The notes beneath the pieces are model-generated. The model saw nothing but the letters and a program-made list of their open reading frames with translations, had not been told where the DNA came from and made no database searches. Made by a program: the position numbers and the translations under genes. Of a stretch of DNA of 33,522 nt, positions 8,208-17,652 are shown piece after piece. The stretch is from JAZLFH01 sp045615705 (GTDB taxonomy: Bacteria; Bacillota; Clostridia; UMGS1883): the NCBI GenBank assembly GCA_045615705.1, contig JAZLFH010000069.1, forward strand, positions 1-33,522. Direction: 5' to 3'. Numbering within the stretch: position 1 is the stretch's first letter; each line of letters begins with the position of its first letter.

Positions 8208-8759
8208 TCAATACTTAAATCCAAGTTCATCAAATGTTTTATTATTTTTATCTCTTTCACTAAGTATGATTTCATCTTTAATCGGCCATTTAACACCTAT
8301 CTTTTCATCGTTCCACATTATTCCCGACTCGTCATTGGGGTCATACAAATTTGTGCATTTATAAGAAAATATGGCACTTTCTGAAAGCACCAAAAAGCCG
8401 TGTGCAAAACCTTCGGGTATATAGAATTGTTTTTTATTCTCTCCTGTAAGTTCAATGCCATACCACTTTAAGAATGTAGGACTATTTCCTCTTAAATCAA
8501 CTGCAACATCATAAACACTACCATCTATAACTCCGCAAAGTTTTCCTTGTGGCTTGCTTTTTTGAAAGTGAAGTCCTCTTAAAACCCCTTTTTTTGATTT
8601 AGATTGATTGTGTTGTAAAAATTTCATTGTAAGTCCGTTTTCATTAAACTCTCTTTCGTTGTATGTTTCCATAAAATAACCTCTGTCATCTCCATAGACA
8701 GTAGGTTCGATAACATACAAATCTTGTATTGGGGTTTTTATAAAATTAAATTTGCCCAT
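8208..8759 (-). CDS. rfbC: dTDP-4-dehydrorhamnose 3,5-epimerase
   Basis: A 183-residue cupin enzyme, third step of dTDP-L-rhamnose synthesis: it epimerises C3 and C5 of dTDP-4-keto-6-deoxyglucose. H64 in RGLHFQ is the catalytic base and Y133 in FSYKCTNLY the expected acid; IPEGFAHGF is the family signature. Length matches RmlC (about 180-190). The ATG at 8759 follows AAGGAG at ten bases and the gene overlaps the end of rfbD by 14 bp, so translation is probably coupled. With rfbD, rfbB and rfbA it completes the four-gene rhamnose set. Confidence 0.95.
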   Translation of the reverse strand: MGKFNFIKTPIQDLYVIEPTVYGDDRGYFMETYNEREFNENGLTMKFLQHNQSKSKKGVLRGLHFQKSKPQGKLCGVIDGSVYDVAVDLRGNSPTFLKWYGIELTGENKKQFYIPEGFAHGFLVLSESAIFSYKCTNLYDPNDESGIMWNDEKIGVKWPIKDEIILSERDKNNKTFDELGFKY

Positions 8760-9603
8760 TATCTCTTAACTCCTTTATATATCTTTTCAGTGCATCTGAT
8801 ACACTTGGAAGTCTCGTAAATCCGTTTTTATCAAGTTTATCTTTGCTCAATCGACTATTTTTAGGTCTTAATGCCGGTGCACCATACTCTTCTGTAGTAA
8901 CCGGAATCACTTCTGTTGTTATTCCTGCCGTCTTAAAAATCATCTTTGCAAAATCACACCAAGAAAGATAACCTTCGTTAGTAGCGTGATATGTTCCGTA
9001 TTTATCAGTTTCAATAAAATCAACTAAAATTCGGGCCAAATCTTTAGTATAAGTTGGTGAACCGACTTGGTCTGCTACAACAGTAAGTTTATCATGTGTT
9101 TTCGAAAGATTTATCATTGTTTTAACAAAATTTTTCCCGTTTAAACCAAATACCCAAGATGTACGAACGATAAAGTGTTCTTTTAATTCTTGTCTGACAG
9201 CTTTTTCTGCTTCAAATTTTGAAACGCCGTATGCATTTAGAGGTTTAGGTTCATCTTCGGTTTGCCAAGGAGAATCTCCGCTTCCGTCAAAAACATAGTC
9301 GCTACTTAATATTGCCATTTTTGCTCCGATTTTATTTGATGCACGAGCTACATTCCGGCTTCCTTCGGTGTTAATTTTCATAACAATTTCTTTTTCATTT
9401 TCCGCAAGGTCAATAGCGGTGTATGCTGCGCAATGAATAACGGCGTCCGGTTGATTTTTAGTAATAAAATCATACACGGCATCTTGGTTTGTTATATCCA
9501 TCTCTTCAATATCTGCTTTTATAATGCTGTGGTTTCTTTTTTCCAATTCTGCCATAACATCGTGTGCCAAGAGTCCTTTTGCACCTGTTACTAAAACTTT
9601 CAT
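8746..9603 (-). CDS. rfbD: dTDP-4-dehydrorhamnose reductase
   Basis: A 285-residue extended SDR that reduces dTDP-4-keto-L-rhamnose to dTDP-L-rhamnose with NAD(P)H. GAKGLLAHDV near the N-terminus is the nucleotide loop, SSDYVFDG (100-107) is the family motif, and Y125/K129 (YGVSK) are catalytic. I chose the ATG at 9603 because AGGTG lies five bases before it and the protein then starts MKVLVTG, as the family does; a start at 9621 would add six residues inside rfbB without a suitable site. It lies between rfbB and rfbC, overlapping rfbC by 14 bp. Confidence 0.94.
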   Translation of the reverse strand: MKVLVTGAKGLLAHDVMAELEKRNHSIIKADIEEMDITNQDAVYDFITKNQPDAVIHCAAYTAIDLAENEKEIVMKINTEGSRNVARASNKIGAKMAILSSDYVFDGSGDSPWQTEDEPKPLNAYGVSKFEAEKAVRQELKEHFIVRTSWVFGLNGKNFVKTMINLSKTHDKLTVVADQVGSPTYTKDLARILVDFIETDKYGTYHATNEGYLSWCDFAKMIFKTAGITTEVIPVTTEEYGAPALRPKNSRLSKDKLDKNGFTRLPSVSDALKRYIKELRDNGQI

Positions 9604-9607
9604 ACAA

Positions 9608-10627
9608 TCACCTATTGCCATACATTTTCTCGTAGTAATTTTTATATTCTCCGCTTATGATTTCTTCCCACCAATCGCGGTTTTCAAGATACCATTTTAT
9701 TGTTTTCTTTATTCCGTCATCAAACTTTGTTTCGGGAAGCCACGAAAGTTCGTTTGAAATCTTTGTTGGGTCTATTGCATATCTTAAATCATGCCCTTTT
9801 CTGTCTGTTACATAATGAATAAGGCTCTCCGGTTTATTAAGTTCTTTTAAAATTATTTTGACAACATCTATGTTTGCCTTTTCATTGTGTCCGCCTATGT
9901 TATAAACTTCGCCTACTTTTCCCTTTCTTATAATAAGGTCAATAGCACGGCAATGGTCTTCAACATAGAGCCAATCACGAACATTTTTTCCTTCTCCGTA
10001 TACCGGAAGAGGTTTGTCGTTTAGTGCATTTGCTATCATTAAAGGAATAAGTTTTTCGGGAAAATGGTACGGTCCGTAGTTGTTTGAACAACGGGAAATC
10101 GTAATCGGGAGATTAAAAGTTCTGTAATAAGCCAAAACCAATAAATCAGCAGATGCCTTAGATGCCGAATACGGACTCGATGTGTGAATAGGGGTCTCTT
10201 CTGTAAAGAAAAGGTCTGTTCTTTCAAGAGGTAAATCACCGTAAACTTCATCGGTTGACACCTGATGATATCTTTTTATACCGTATTTTCTGCAAGCATC
10301 CATTAAAACCTGAGTTCCTAAAATGTTTGTAGTTAAAAAAATACCGGGGTCTTCTATTGAGCGGTCAACATGGCTCTCTGCGGCAAAATTTACCACTATA
10401 TCAAACTTTTCCTCTGAAAAGAGTTTATCAACGCAATCTCTATCGGAAATATCACCTTTAACAAAACGAAAGTTTTTATTTTGCATCGCTTTGTCAAGAG
10501 TTTTCAAATTCCCCGCATAAGTAAGTTTATCAAGGCAAACAATTCTGTCTTGCGGGTTATTTTTAAGTTCAAAATAAACAAAATTGCTGCCTATAAATCC
10601 TGCTCCGCCTGTTACAAGAATATTCAT
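9608..10627 (-). CDS. rfbB: dTDP-glucose 4,6-dehydratase
   Basis: A 339-residue extended SDR, second step of dTDP-L-rhamnose synthesis: NAD-dependent conversion of dTDP-glucose to dTDP-4-keto-6-deoxyglucose. GGAGFIGSNFV binds NAD; STDEVYGD (124-131) supplies the Asp-Glu pair (D126, E127) used for water elimination; Y153 and K157 (YSASK) are the SDR pair. The C-terminal segment matches full-length RmlB. The ATG at 10627 follows AGGAG, which overlaps the stop of rfbA. Its product could also feed other 6-deoxysugars, but rfbC and rfbD next door point to rhamnose. Confidence 0.96.
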   Translation of the reverse strand: MNILVTGGAGFIGSNFVYFELKNNPQDRIVCLDKLTYAGNLKTLDKAMQNKNFRFVKGDISDRDCVDKLFSEEKFDIVVNFAAESHVDRSIEDPGIFLTTNILGTQVLMDACRKYGIKRYHQVSTDEVYGDLPLERTDLFFTEETPIHTSSPYSASKASADLLVLAYYRTFNLPITISRCSNNYGPYHFPEKLIPLMIANALNDKPLPVYGEGKNVRDWLYVEDHCRAIDLIIRKGKVGEVYNIGGHNEKANIDVVKIILKELNKPESLIHYVTDRKGHDLRYAIDPTKISNELSWLPETKFDDGIKKTIKWYLENRDWWEEIISGEYKNYYEKMYGNR

Positions 10628-10636
10628 AATTATCTC

Positions 10637-11521
10637 CTAATATCTAATCTTTCCGCCTGCTACATTTTTAAGAAATTCTCCATAAGGAGATTTCCCGTAA
10701 CGAGAAGCAGATTCTAAAAGTTCTTCCATCGTAGTCCAATTGTTTCTGTATGCAATTTCTTCCGGACTCGAAATTTCTATTCCCTGTCTTGACTGAACAG
10801 ATTTTATAAAATCTGCCGCATCTAAAAGGCTATCCATGGTTCCGGTATCAAGCCAAGCAAATCCTCGACCGAAAAGTGTAACCTTCAAGGAATCATTCTC
10901 TAAATAAATTTTATTTAAGTCTGTTATTTCAAGTTCGCCACGCTTTGACGGTTTTACGCTCTTTGCAAAATCTGCCACTCTGTTATCATAAAAATACAAA
11001 CCTGTAATTGCATAATTTGACTTAGGATCTTGCGGTTTTTCTTCAAGAGAAACAACTTTTCCGCAATCGTCAAATTCCACAATTCCAAAACGCTTAGGGT
11101 CGTTTACATAGTAGCCAAACACTGTTGCTTTTCCTTCATTTGCATTATTAACCGCTTCTTTTAATGCATTTTTCAATCCGTTTCCGTAGAAAATATTATC
11201 CCCCAAAACCATTGCACAAGTGTCATTTCCTATAAACTCCTCGCCAATAATAAATGCTTGTGCAAGTCCATCGGGAGATGGCTGAACCTTATACGAAAGA
11301 TTTATGCCGAATTGCTTTCCATCGCCCAAAAGACGCTCGAAATTTGGAGTGTCGGACGGTGTTGAAATAATCAAAATATCTTTAATTCCTGCAAGCATAA
11401 GTGTGGAAAGCGGGTAATAAATCATCGGCTTATCATATACAGGCAAAAGTTGTTTACTTGTTACCATGGTAAGCGGATACAATCTTGTACCCGCTCCACC
11501 TGCGAGAATTATTCCTTTCAT
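10637..11521 (-). CDS. rfbA: Glucose-1-phosphate thymidylyltransferase
   Basis: A 294-residue nucleotidyltransferase that makes dTDP-glucose from dTTP and glucose-1-phosphate, the entry step to dTDP-L-rhamnose. GGAGTRLYPLT is the nucleotide-binding loop and SKQLLPVYDKPMIYYPL is the RmlA signature; LGDNIFYG holds the metal-binding aspartate and EITDLN closes the sugar site. Length matches RmlA (about 290). The ATG at 11521 follows AAGGAG. Gene order is rfbA-rfbB-rfbD-rfbC in transcription order. Confidence 0.96.
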   Translation of the reverse strand: MKGIILAGGAGTRLYPLTMVTSKQLLPVYDKPMIYYPLSTLMLAGIKDILIISTPSDTPNFERLLGDGKQFGINLSYKVQPSPDGLAQAFIIGEEFIGNDTCAMVLGDNIFYGNGLKNALKEAVNNANEGKATVFGYYVNDPKRFGIVEFDDCGKVVSLEEKPQDPKSNYAITGLYFYDNRVADFAKSVKPSKRGELEITDLNKIYLENDSLKVTLFGRGFAWLDTGTMDSLLDAADFIKSVQSRQGIEISSPEEIAYRNNWTTMEELLESASRYGKSPYGEFLKNVAGGKIRY

Positions 11522-11532
11522 AGGTTATCTCC

Positions 11533-12660
11533 TTAAAATTTTCTCCAAATCATCTTGTTGATAATTCCGACATAACTCTGAATAAGTTTTACAACTTTTG
11601 TACTTACATTCTCATCTGCATAAGCCGGAACCGTAAGTCCGTCATCTCCGTTTGCATGCATGGAAACTGCAAGATCAACAGCCTGTAAAACATGCTCTTT
11701 TGTTATGCTTCCGACAGTAAATACACCCTTGTCCATTGCTTCGGGACGCTCCGTACTTGTTCTTACGGAAACTGCCGGGAATTTAAAGTATGAACTTTCT
11801 TCGGGAATCGTTCCTGAGTCAGACACTACACAGAAAGCATTCTGCTGTAAATTGTTATAATCAAAAAATCCGAGTGGTTCGTGCTGAATAACTCTCTTAT
11901 CAAACACAAATCCACGCTGTTCAATATATTTTTTGCTTCTCGGATGGCAAGAATAAAGAATGGGCATATCGTACTTTTCTGCCATTGCATTTACCGCATT
12001 CATGAGGCTGAAAAAGTTTGATTCAATATCAATGTTTTCTTCACGGTGTGCAGACAAAAGAATGTATCCGTTCTTTTTTAATTTAAGTCTTTCTAAAACA
12101 TCACTGCTGTTTATTTTATCAATATTAGCAGTCAAAACTTCCGCCATTGTAGAACCAACTACATAGGTAAACTCAGGTTTTACACCTGTATTCAAAATAT
12201 ATCTTCTTGCATGTTCCGAATAACAAAGATTTACATCGCTGGTTACATCAACAATTCTTCTGATTACTTCTTCCGGAAGGTTTTCATCTTTGCAACGGTT
12301 ACCTGCTTCAAGATGGAAAATCGGAATTTTAAGACGCTTTGCGGAAATTACGCAAAGGCAGGAGTTTGTATCACCCAAAACCAAAATTGCGTCGGGTTTT
12401 TCTTTTTCAAAAAGTTCGTAAGACTTTGCCAAAACATTACCCATTGTCTGACCGAGGTTATCACCTACAACTCCAAGGTAGAAGTCCGGCTCACGAACGC
12501 CAAGTTCCTCAAAGAAGAGTTTGTTAAGTGTGTAATCGTAGTTCTGACCTGTGTGAACTATTTTAAGGTCAAAATACTTATCGCACTTTTTAGCTATCTC
12601 CGAGAGTTTGATGATCTCAGGTCTTGTTCCCATTACGATCATAAGTTTAAGTTTGTTCAT
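11533..12660 (-). CDS. capG: UDP-HexNAc 2-epimerase for UDP-L-FucNAc (CapG/FnlC type)
   Basis: A 375-residue non-hydrolysing UDP-N-acetylhexosamine 2-epimerase (WecB fold). MGTRPEIIKL opens the protein; D97 (GDTNS), E118 (HLEAG), E130/E131 and H205 (SAHREEN) match conserved active-site positions, and SDSGTIPEES is the UDP-binding motif. Because it directly follows capF and capE, I assign it to the last step of UDP-N-acetyl-L-fucosamine synthesis (C2 epimerisation of UDP-N-acetyl-L-pneumosamine) rather than to ManNAc synthesis; no UDP-ManNAc dehydrogenase partner is adjacent. The ATG at 12660 follows AGGAGG. FnlC and WbjD are names for the same function. Confidence 0.88.
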   Translation of the reverse strand: MNKLKLMIVMGTRPEIIKLSEIAKKCDKYFDLKIVHTGQNYDYTLNKLFFEELGVREPDFYLGVVGDNLGQTMGNVLAKSYELFEKEKPDAILVLGDTNSCLCVISAKRLKIPIFHLEAGNRCKDENLPEEVIRRIVDVTSDVNLCYSEHARRYILNTGVKPEFTYVVGSTMAEVLTANIDKINSSDVLERLKLKKNGYILLSAHREENIDIESNFFSLMNAVNAMAEKYDMPILYSCHPRSKKYIEQRGFVFDKRVIQHEPLGFFDYNNLQQNAFCVVSDSGTIPEESSYFKFPAVSVRTSTERPEAMDKGVFTVGSITKEHVLQAVDLAVSMHANGDDGLTVPAYADENVSTKVVKLIQSYVGIINKMIWRKF

Positions 12661-12662
12661 TT

Positions 12663-13727
12663 TTATACCTCCTCAAAATATGTATCGGGTACATTGGGGT
12701 CAAATACCTCATTTACCCACATAATTGTTGACATATCAGTTTTGCCTGTGTTTTCTATGTTATGAGTATATCCCGGCGGGATATCTATAACCTTAATTAC
12801 CTCTCCGTTTACCGGATATTCTATAACCTCTTTTGTCCCTATTTTTCTAAGTCTTATTACTCCCTCGCCAGAAATAACTATAAATCTCTCCGTTTTTGTG
12901 TTGTGCCAATGATTTCCTTTAACGATTCCGGGTTTTGATACATTAACCGAAACTTGTCCCTTTCCTCCGAAATGAATCAGTTCTGTAAAAGAACCTCTAT
13001 TGTCGGTATGCTTGACAGTTTCTGCAAAGCACTTATCAGGCGGCAGATAAGAAAGATATGTACCGTAGAGTTTTTTTATAATGTCATTTTCAATTGACGG
13101 TACATCAAGATTCTTTCTTGCTGTGTGAAAAGACTTTATAGTATCGGCAAGTTTTCCAACAGTCATTTGGTATGTAGGAATGTCAATAACATTGTCATCT
13201 AATGTGGCGATAAAAGCGTTTACTATATCGTCAATATACATTAAATTCAGCAATGCATTTTCGTCATTTACCGTGATTTCTTCTTCACGGGCTACCTTAT
13301 AACAAAATGTTGCCACAACGCTGTTTGTAAATGGTTCACACCACTTTCCGAACTCGTTTGCAAGAGGAATTATATACGATTTATTATTTTTATTTTCATT
13401 TTCCCATTCTTTTAGTGTATTCTCTGCTTCTTTTTTACTTTTTCCGTACGGCGTATTATCTCCCGCACGGGTGGAAGATGCATAAGTTATTCTTCCTTTA
13501 TACTTTTCACATATAGACTTAGTAAAATTAACATTAACTCTTTCAAATTCTTTTACATCATCCGAGCGGTAAACCGTGAGAAGATGAAACACTGCATCGC
13601 AACTGTTTAATACATCTTTATCAACACATTCTCCGCAAGACTTTATAACTTCATACTCACGATTTTTAAGTTCTGCACATATATTTTTCCCCAAAAATGA
13701 ATCTGCACCGGTAACTAAAACTTTCAT
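12663..13727 (-). CDS. capF: CapF/FnlB: SDR reductase fused to cupin, UDP-L-FucNAc pathway
   Basis: A 354-residue two-domain enzyme, second in UDP-L-FucNAc synthesis: the C-terminal cupin catalyses C3 epimerisation and the N-terminal SDR reduces the 4-keto group with NADPH. Residues 1 to about 240 are an extended SDR (MKVLVTGADSFLG; YGKSKKEAE with the YxxxK pair). Residues of about 245-354 are a cupin with the metal-binding run HWH (H273, H275) followed by TKTERF. I chose the ATG at 13727, preceded by GGGAGG; a start at 13739 would use a TTG inside that ribosome binding site. Its ATG overlaps the TGA of capE (ATGA), indicating coupling. Confidence 0.9.
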   Translation of the reverse strand: MKVLVTGADSFLGKNICAELKNREYEVIKSCGECVDKDVLNSCDAVFHLLTVYRSDDVKEFERVNVNFTKSICEKYKGRITYASSTRAGDNTPYGKSKKEAENTLKEWENENKNNKSYIIPLANEFGKWCEPFTNSVVATFCYKVAREEEITVNDENALLNLMYIDDIVNAFIATLDDNVIDIPTYQMTVGKLADTIKSFHTARKNLDVPSIENDIIKKLYGTYLSYLPPDKCFAETVKHTDNRGSFTELIHFGGKGQVSVNVSKPGIVKGNHWHNTKTERFIVISGEGVIRLRKIGTKEVIEYPVNGEVIKVIDIPPGYTHNIENTGKTDMSTIMWVNEVFDPNVPDTYFEEV

Positions 13728-14758
13728 TTTTCCTCCCAAGTCTTTAACTCATCTTGAATATATTTAAGTGTAAGAAGTTTTTTCTTAACTTCTTCAATGG
13801 TTAACTGTGTGGTTGTTTCTGATGTGTATTCTTCGTACTTCATACCACTGCCCTCTTTTGTTCCTTCGGAGAAGTATTTAGCATAGTTTAAATCACGATT
13901 ATCTGCCGGAACTCTAAAATACTCACCTAAATCCACCGCATGAACACATTCTTCTCTTGTTAAAAGGGCTTCGTACATCTTTTCTCCGTGACGCACTCCG
14001 ATAATCTCAATCGGATTGTCTGCTTTAAATATTTCCTTTACAGCCTGTGCCAACACCCCAATTGTGCAAGCCGGTGCTTTTTGGACCATAATATCGCCTG
14101 TCTGTGCGTGTTCAAAAGCGTAAAGAACAAGTTCAACTGCTTCTTCAAGACTCATAATATATCTTGTCATTTCAGAAGAAGTTACCGTAAGAGGTTTTCC
14201 TGCCTTTATCTGTTCAATAAACAAGGGAATAACGCTTCCTCTTGAACACATAACATTTCCGTAACGGGTTCCGCAAATAAGTGTTTTGTCGGGAGATACG
14301 GTACGGCTTTTTGCAACAAAAACCTTCTCCATCATTGCTTTACTCGTCCCCATCGCATTTACAGGATACGCCGCCTTATCTGTTGAAAGACAGATAACCT
14401 TTTTGACTCCGTATTCAATCGCTGCGGTAAGGACATTATCTGTGCCGAAAACATTCGTTTTAACTGCTTCTATCGGGAAAAATTCGCAAGACGGGACTTG
14501 TTTTAATGCTGCGGCATGGAAGACAAAATCAACATCATGCATAGCATTTTTTACACTTGCGAGGTCTCTTACATCACCGATATAGAATTTAATTTTATCA
14601 TTTTTGTAGCGGTTACGCATATCATCCTGTTTTTTCTCATCACGAGAAAAAACACGAATTTCTTTTATATCGGTATTTAAAAATCTGTCCAAAACCGCAT
14701 TGCCAAAACTTCCCGTTCCTCCTGTTATAAGAAGTGTTTTTCCTGAAAAAATCGACAT
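13724..14758 (-). CDS. capE: CapE/FnlA: UDP-GlcNAc inverting 4,6-dehydratase/5-epimerase
   Basis: A 344-residue SDR that converts UDP-GlcNAc to a UDP-4-keto-6-deoxy-hexosamine with inversion at C5 (and C3), the entry to UDP-L-FucNAc. TGGTGSFGN is the NADP loop; D127 and K128 in STDK are conserved in inverting dehydratases. The usual SDR Tyr-Lys pair reads MGTSK (M136, K140), a Met substitution known in CapE-type enzymes. TRYIMSLEEAVELV and RHGEKMYEALLT match CapE/FnlA. The C-terminal tail reaches TWEEK. The ATG at 14758 follows GGGGAG. CapE, CapF and CapG are consecutive, as in Staphylococcus aureus type 5/8 capsule loci. Confidence 0.92.
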   Translation of the reverse strand: MSIFSGKTLLITGGTGSFGNAVLDRFLNTDIKEIRVFSRDEKKQDDMRNRYKNDKIKFYIGDVRDLASVKNAMHDVDFVFHAAALKQVPSCEFFPIEAVKTNVFGTDNVLTAAIEYGVKKVICLSTDKAAYPVNAMGTSKAMMEKVFVAKSRTVSPDKTLICGTRYGNVMCSRGSVIPLFIEQIKAGKPLTVTSSEMTRYIMSLEEAVELVLYAFEHAQTGDIMVQKAPACTIGVLAQAVKEIFKADNPIEIIGVRHGEKMYEALLTREECVHAVDLGEYFRVPADNRDLNYAKYFSEGTKEGSGMKYEEYTSETTTQLTIEEVKKKLLTLKYIQDELKTWEEK

Positions 14759-14761
14759 AAT

Positions 14762-15745
14762 TTATCTCCCCATTTTCTTAATAATTAAAAAATATAAATT
14801 TGCAAGCGGATAGCACCCCGTTGCAATAATTCTGTTTGAAATCCCGCCGTTTTTCATTAAGGTTCTCTCTTTTTTGTCAGCCGTAGATTCCTTGAAAACC
14901 TTTTTTCTCACATCTTTAGAAACTCTGCTGTCCATAAACGCTTTATATACAAATCCGCATTTTATATCCGCAAGTCTTCTTTCGCAGTAATTTTTGATTT
15001 CATCCGAATAGCAATTTCGCTTTTTAAACCATTTTTTTATAAGTTCGATTACTAATTCTGTCCCCTTAACTTCATCTGTATTAAACTTGTGCGTAAGTGA
15101 GTTTTGATTCTGTTGAGTGTAATGGTATAATGGCTCATCAAAAAGATACACCGAATTAATTTCATTCATATATTTAAGAACAAATGCCGCATCTTCGGAG
15201 TTTGAAACATCCGTATCCATCCGTATGTGAAACTTTTCAATTGTTTCCCTTAAAAACAGTTTGTTCCAAAGTCCCATAAGGTTAACATCAAAAAAGCCTT
15301 TTAAAAGTTCAGCTATTCCATCGTTTTCATAAAGTCCTTTAAAATTGACCTTTTGTATGTAATTTTTGCTGCTGTCATCCCAATCGACAAATACTGTTGA
15401 AACTGCCAAATCACACTTATATTTCTCAGTTACTTTAACCATTTTTTCAACAAAAGTATCCTCAAAGAAATCATCGCTGTCGCAAAATGCTATATATTTT
15501 CCCGTTGCAATATCAAGTGCTGTATTTCTCGCATTTGACACACCGCCATTTTTTATGTGAATAACTTTGAGCCTTTCATCGCATTTAGCAAGTGCATCAC
15601 AAATTGCTCCGGTTTCATCAGTTGAGCCGTCATCAACCACAATATGCTCAATATCCGAAAATGTTTGTCCCAATACGCTTTTTATTGCTCGCTCTATTGA
15701 ATTTTGTGCATTATATGCAGGAGTTACTATACTTACAGTTGCCAT
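14762..15745 (-). CDS. Family 2 glycosyltransferase
   Basis: A 327-residue inverting GT-A glycosyltransferase (GT2). The start SIVTPAYNAQNSIERAIKSV, the DDGSTD motif (38-43) and the metal-binding DSDD at 89-92 (CDSDDFF) are all present. The C-terminal part is basic with a short hydrophobic stretch near the end (NLYFLIIKKMGR), suggesting membrane association. Donor and acceptor cannot be told from sequence; candidates in this operon are UDP-L-FucNAc, the UDP-HexNAc uronic acid and dTDP-rhamnose. The ATG at 15745 follows TAGGTGG. It sits among three consecutive GT2 genes, upstream of capE in transcription order. Confidence 0.9.
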   Translation of the reverse strand: MATVSIVTPAYNAQNSIERAIKSVLGQTFSDIEHIVVDDGSTDETGAICDALAKCDERLKVIHIKNGGVSNARNTALDIATGKYIAFCDSDDFFEDTFVEKMVKVTEKYKCDLAVSTVFVDWDDSSKNYIQKVNFKGLYENDGIAELLKGFFDVNLMGLWNKLFLRETIEKFHIRMDTDVSNSEDAAFVLKYMNEINSVYLFDEPLYHYTQQNQNSLTHKFNTDEVKGTELVIELIKKWFKKRNCYSDEIKNYCERRLADIKCGFVYKAFMDSRVSKDVRKKVFKESTADKKERTLMKNGGISNRIIATGCYPLANLYFLIIKKMGR

Positions 15746-15752
15746 AATCCAC

Positions 15753-16748
15753 CTACCAGGATATTTTTTTCCCTTTAAGCAATCTCTTTATTTTAATGGA
15801 AAGTGCATTTAATTTAAGTGCTTTATTAATTCCGTGCTTTTTGATTTTTTCCGCTATGCATTTATTCTGAATTTCGTCAATAATTGTTTTATCAAATTTT
15901 GATATGCTGTCTGCAAACACATCTATCTCTTTTAAGCTGTACCTTGGACTGATTCCTATTATGTAGTTTATAATTTCTGCTTGTTTAAATCTGATATATT
16001 TCTTTTCAGTTTCTCCTACACTATCTGATGATAAGTATTTTGAAACATCGCTCGCAATATTAAGTTTGTCCATTTCTGACTTGAAATGTTTTTTTGTTTG
16101 CTTCGTTCCGGCACGTCTGCGATATAGATAAAACGGAGGCTGATATGCTCGAAATGAATTGGCATTAAGCAAAAGATTCATTGTCCAATCTTCATCTTCG
16201 TGGTTAATTCCCACAATAAATTTCATATTTTTTTCATTGTAGAATGACCGCTTAATAAAATACCTTGACTGACTTGTTGTATATGTATGAACATTCATAT
16301 AATAATCTAAGAAATCTTTTCTGTCTGCTTTTTTTATTCTCTCAACATCAAAAGGCTCGTCAATAATATCGTCAAATCCCTCATCACTGAATGTTTCCCA
16401 TCTGCCGACAATTACATCCGGGTTTTCATCCATAAGTTTTGCGATATCGCGAAGAACATCTTTTGCATATAAGTCATCGCCGTCAACAAAAGCAAAAACG
16501 TCTCCCGTTGCAGCTTCTACTCCCACATTTCTCGCATCACTCGCTCCGCCGTTTTTCTTGTGAATCACTTTAATGCGTGGGTCTTTTTTTGCAAATTCAT
16601 CGCACATTTTCGGAGAATTATCAGGGCTTCCATCGTCAACCAATATAATTTCAATGTCTGAAAAATTCTGGTTTGTTAAACTGAGTACGCATTCCGTTAA
16701 GTATTTTTCAACACCGTACACGGCTACAATCAAACTAATCTTAGGCAT
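15753..16748 (-). CDS. Family 2 glycosyltransferase
   Basis: A 331-residue GT2 glycosyltransferase. The N-terminus reads SLIVAVYGVEKYLTECV, then DDGSPD and the DGDD metal site at 89-92 (VDGDDLY). It has the same motif spacing as the neighbouring GT2 but a different C-terminal half, so the two probably use different acceptors. The C-terminus is strongly basic (KIKRLLKGKK). The ATG at 16748 follows AGGAGG, which overlaps the stop of the preceding GT2. Donor sugar unknown. Base composition here is visibly AT-rich compared with the nucleotide-sugar genes downstream. Confidence 0.9.
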   Translation of the reverse strand: MPKISLIVAVYGVEKYLTECVLSLTNQNFSDIEIILVDDGSPDNSPKMCDEFAKKDPRIKVIHKKNGGASDARNVGVEAATGDVFAFVDGDDLYAKDVLRDIAKLMDENPDVIVGRWETFSDEGFDDIIDEPFDVERIKKADRKDFLDYYMNVHTYTTSQSRYFIKRSFYNEKNMKFIVGINHEDEDWTMNLLLNANSFRAYQPPFYLYRRRAGTKQTKKHFKSEMDKLNIASDVSKYLSSDSVGETEKKYIRFKQAEIINYIIGISPRYSLKEIDVFADSISKFDKTIIDEIQNKCIAEKIKKHGINKALKLNALSIKIKRLLKGKKISW

Positions 16749-16757
16749 TTCATCCTC

Positions 16758-17630
16758 CTAATTGTATAACTTTCTTATTTTATCAAAAGATTTAAAATAC
16801 AAAGGTAACGATTCTCTCGTACTTCTTAAATAGCGTTTTCTTCTCAATTTGTGTCGCTCTATGTTTTTATTTTTATCCATTTCGGTTGTAGAGCCTTCGC
16901 CCATATGTATAACATGAGATGTTTTAACCGCTTTTGTTGTAAGGTTTGCCTTATACAGATACCACAACAAGTTATTTTCTTCCCAATAAAGGAAAGTTTT
17001 CGGGTAAAGTTGTGTGTAATATTTAAAGAAATCCGGCATCAAGAAATAACACGAACCTTGAATGTTATACTTTTTATACACCACCGATTTTTCTTCCGAC
17101 ACCAAACTTTTTTTCTTTTTTGAGTACGCACCATAGATGCTTGAAATTACGGGAAGGTCTAAAATTCCCGCAAGGAAAATTCCCCAAAAAGTATGAAGAA
17201 TATGCTTTGGCATACTGTCACAATTTACCGCAGGATTTTGCTCTTTGCCGTTTGGATTATAAACCGTGGGAGAAGCCACTCCAACTCCGTCAAAATTCTC
17301 TTTTTTTACAAAATCAAGCAAATCACTTTCAAAAGTAACATCCGAATTTGTAACAAAGACAATATCACAACCAAGATTTTCGTGTGCATATCGTATTCCA
17401 AGGTTGTTTCCACGGGCAAATCCGAGGTTTTCTTCACTCTTTAAAAGAGTAACTTTATCTTTGCCCGAAAGCGTCTTTGAAAGTTCTTCATAAGACTCAT
17501 TCGGCGAGCCGTTTTCTACAACTACAATCTCAAAATTATCATATTGCAGTTTAAGAGCACACTCTACGCAATTAACAGTATCATTATAAGTCAAATAGTT
17601 AAGTATTACAACACCAATTTTGTTATTCAT
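16758..17630 (-). CDS. Family 2 glycosyltransferase, rhamnosyltransferase-like
   Basis: A 290-residue GT2 enzyme of the WbbL/rhamnosyltransferase-like group: GVVILNYLTYNDTVNCV, VENGSPNES, ENLGFARGNNLGIRYA and a DxD-like TNSDV at 94-98. These features fit a dTDP-L-rhamnose donor, consistent with the rml genes in the same unit. The C-terminus has the typical H(M)GEGST and RKRYLRSTRES segments. I chose the ATG at 17630 (weak GAGTG five bases upstream); an in-frame TTG at 17642 would add four residues. Specificity is inferred from family resemblance only. Confidence 0.85.
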   Translation of the reverse strand: MNNKIGVVILNYLTYNDTVNCVECALKLQYDNFEIVVVENGSPNESYEELSKTLSGKDKVTLLKSEENLGFARGNNLGIRYAHENLGCDIVFVTNSDVTFESDLLDFVKKENFDGVGVASPTVYNPNGKEQNPAVNCDSMPKHILHTFWGIFLAGILDLPVISSIYGAYSKKKKSLVSEEKSVVYKKYNIQGSCYFLMPDFFKYYTQLYPKTFLYWEENNLLWYLYKANLTTKAVKTSHVIHMGEGSTTEMDKNKNIERHKLRRKRYLRSTRESLPLYFKSFDKIRKLYN

Positions 17631-17652
17631 AATTACACTCAAAAACCACTAA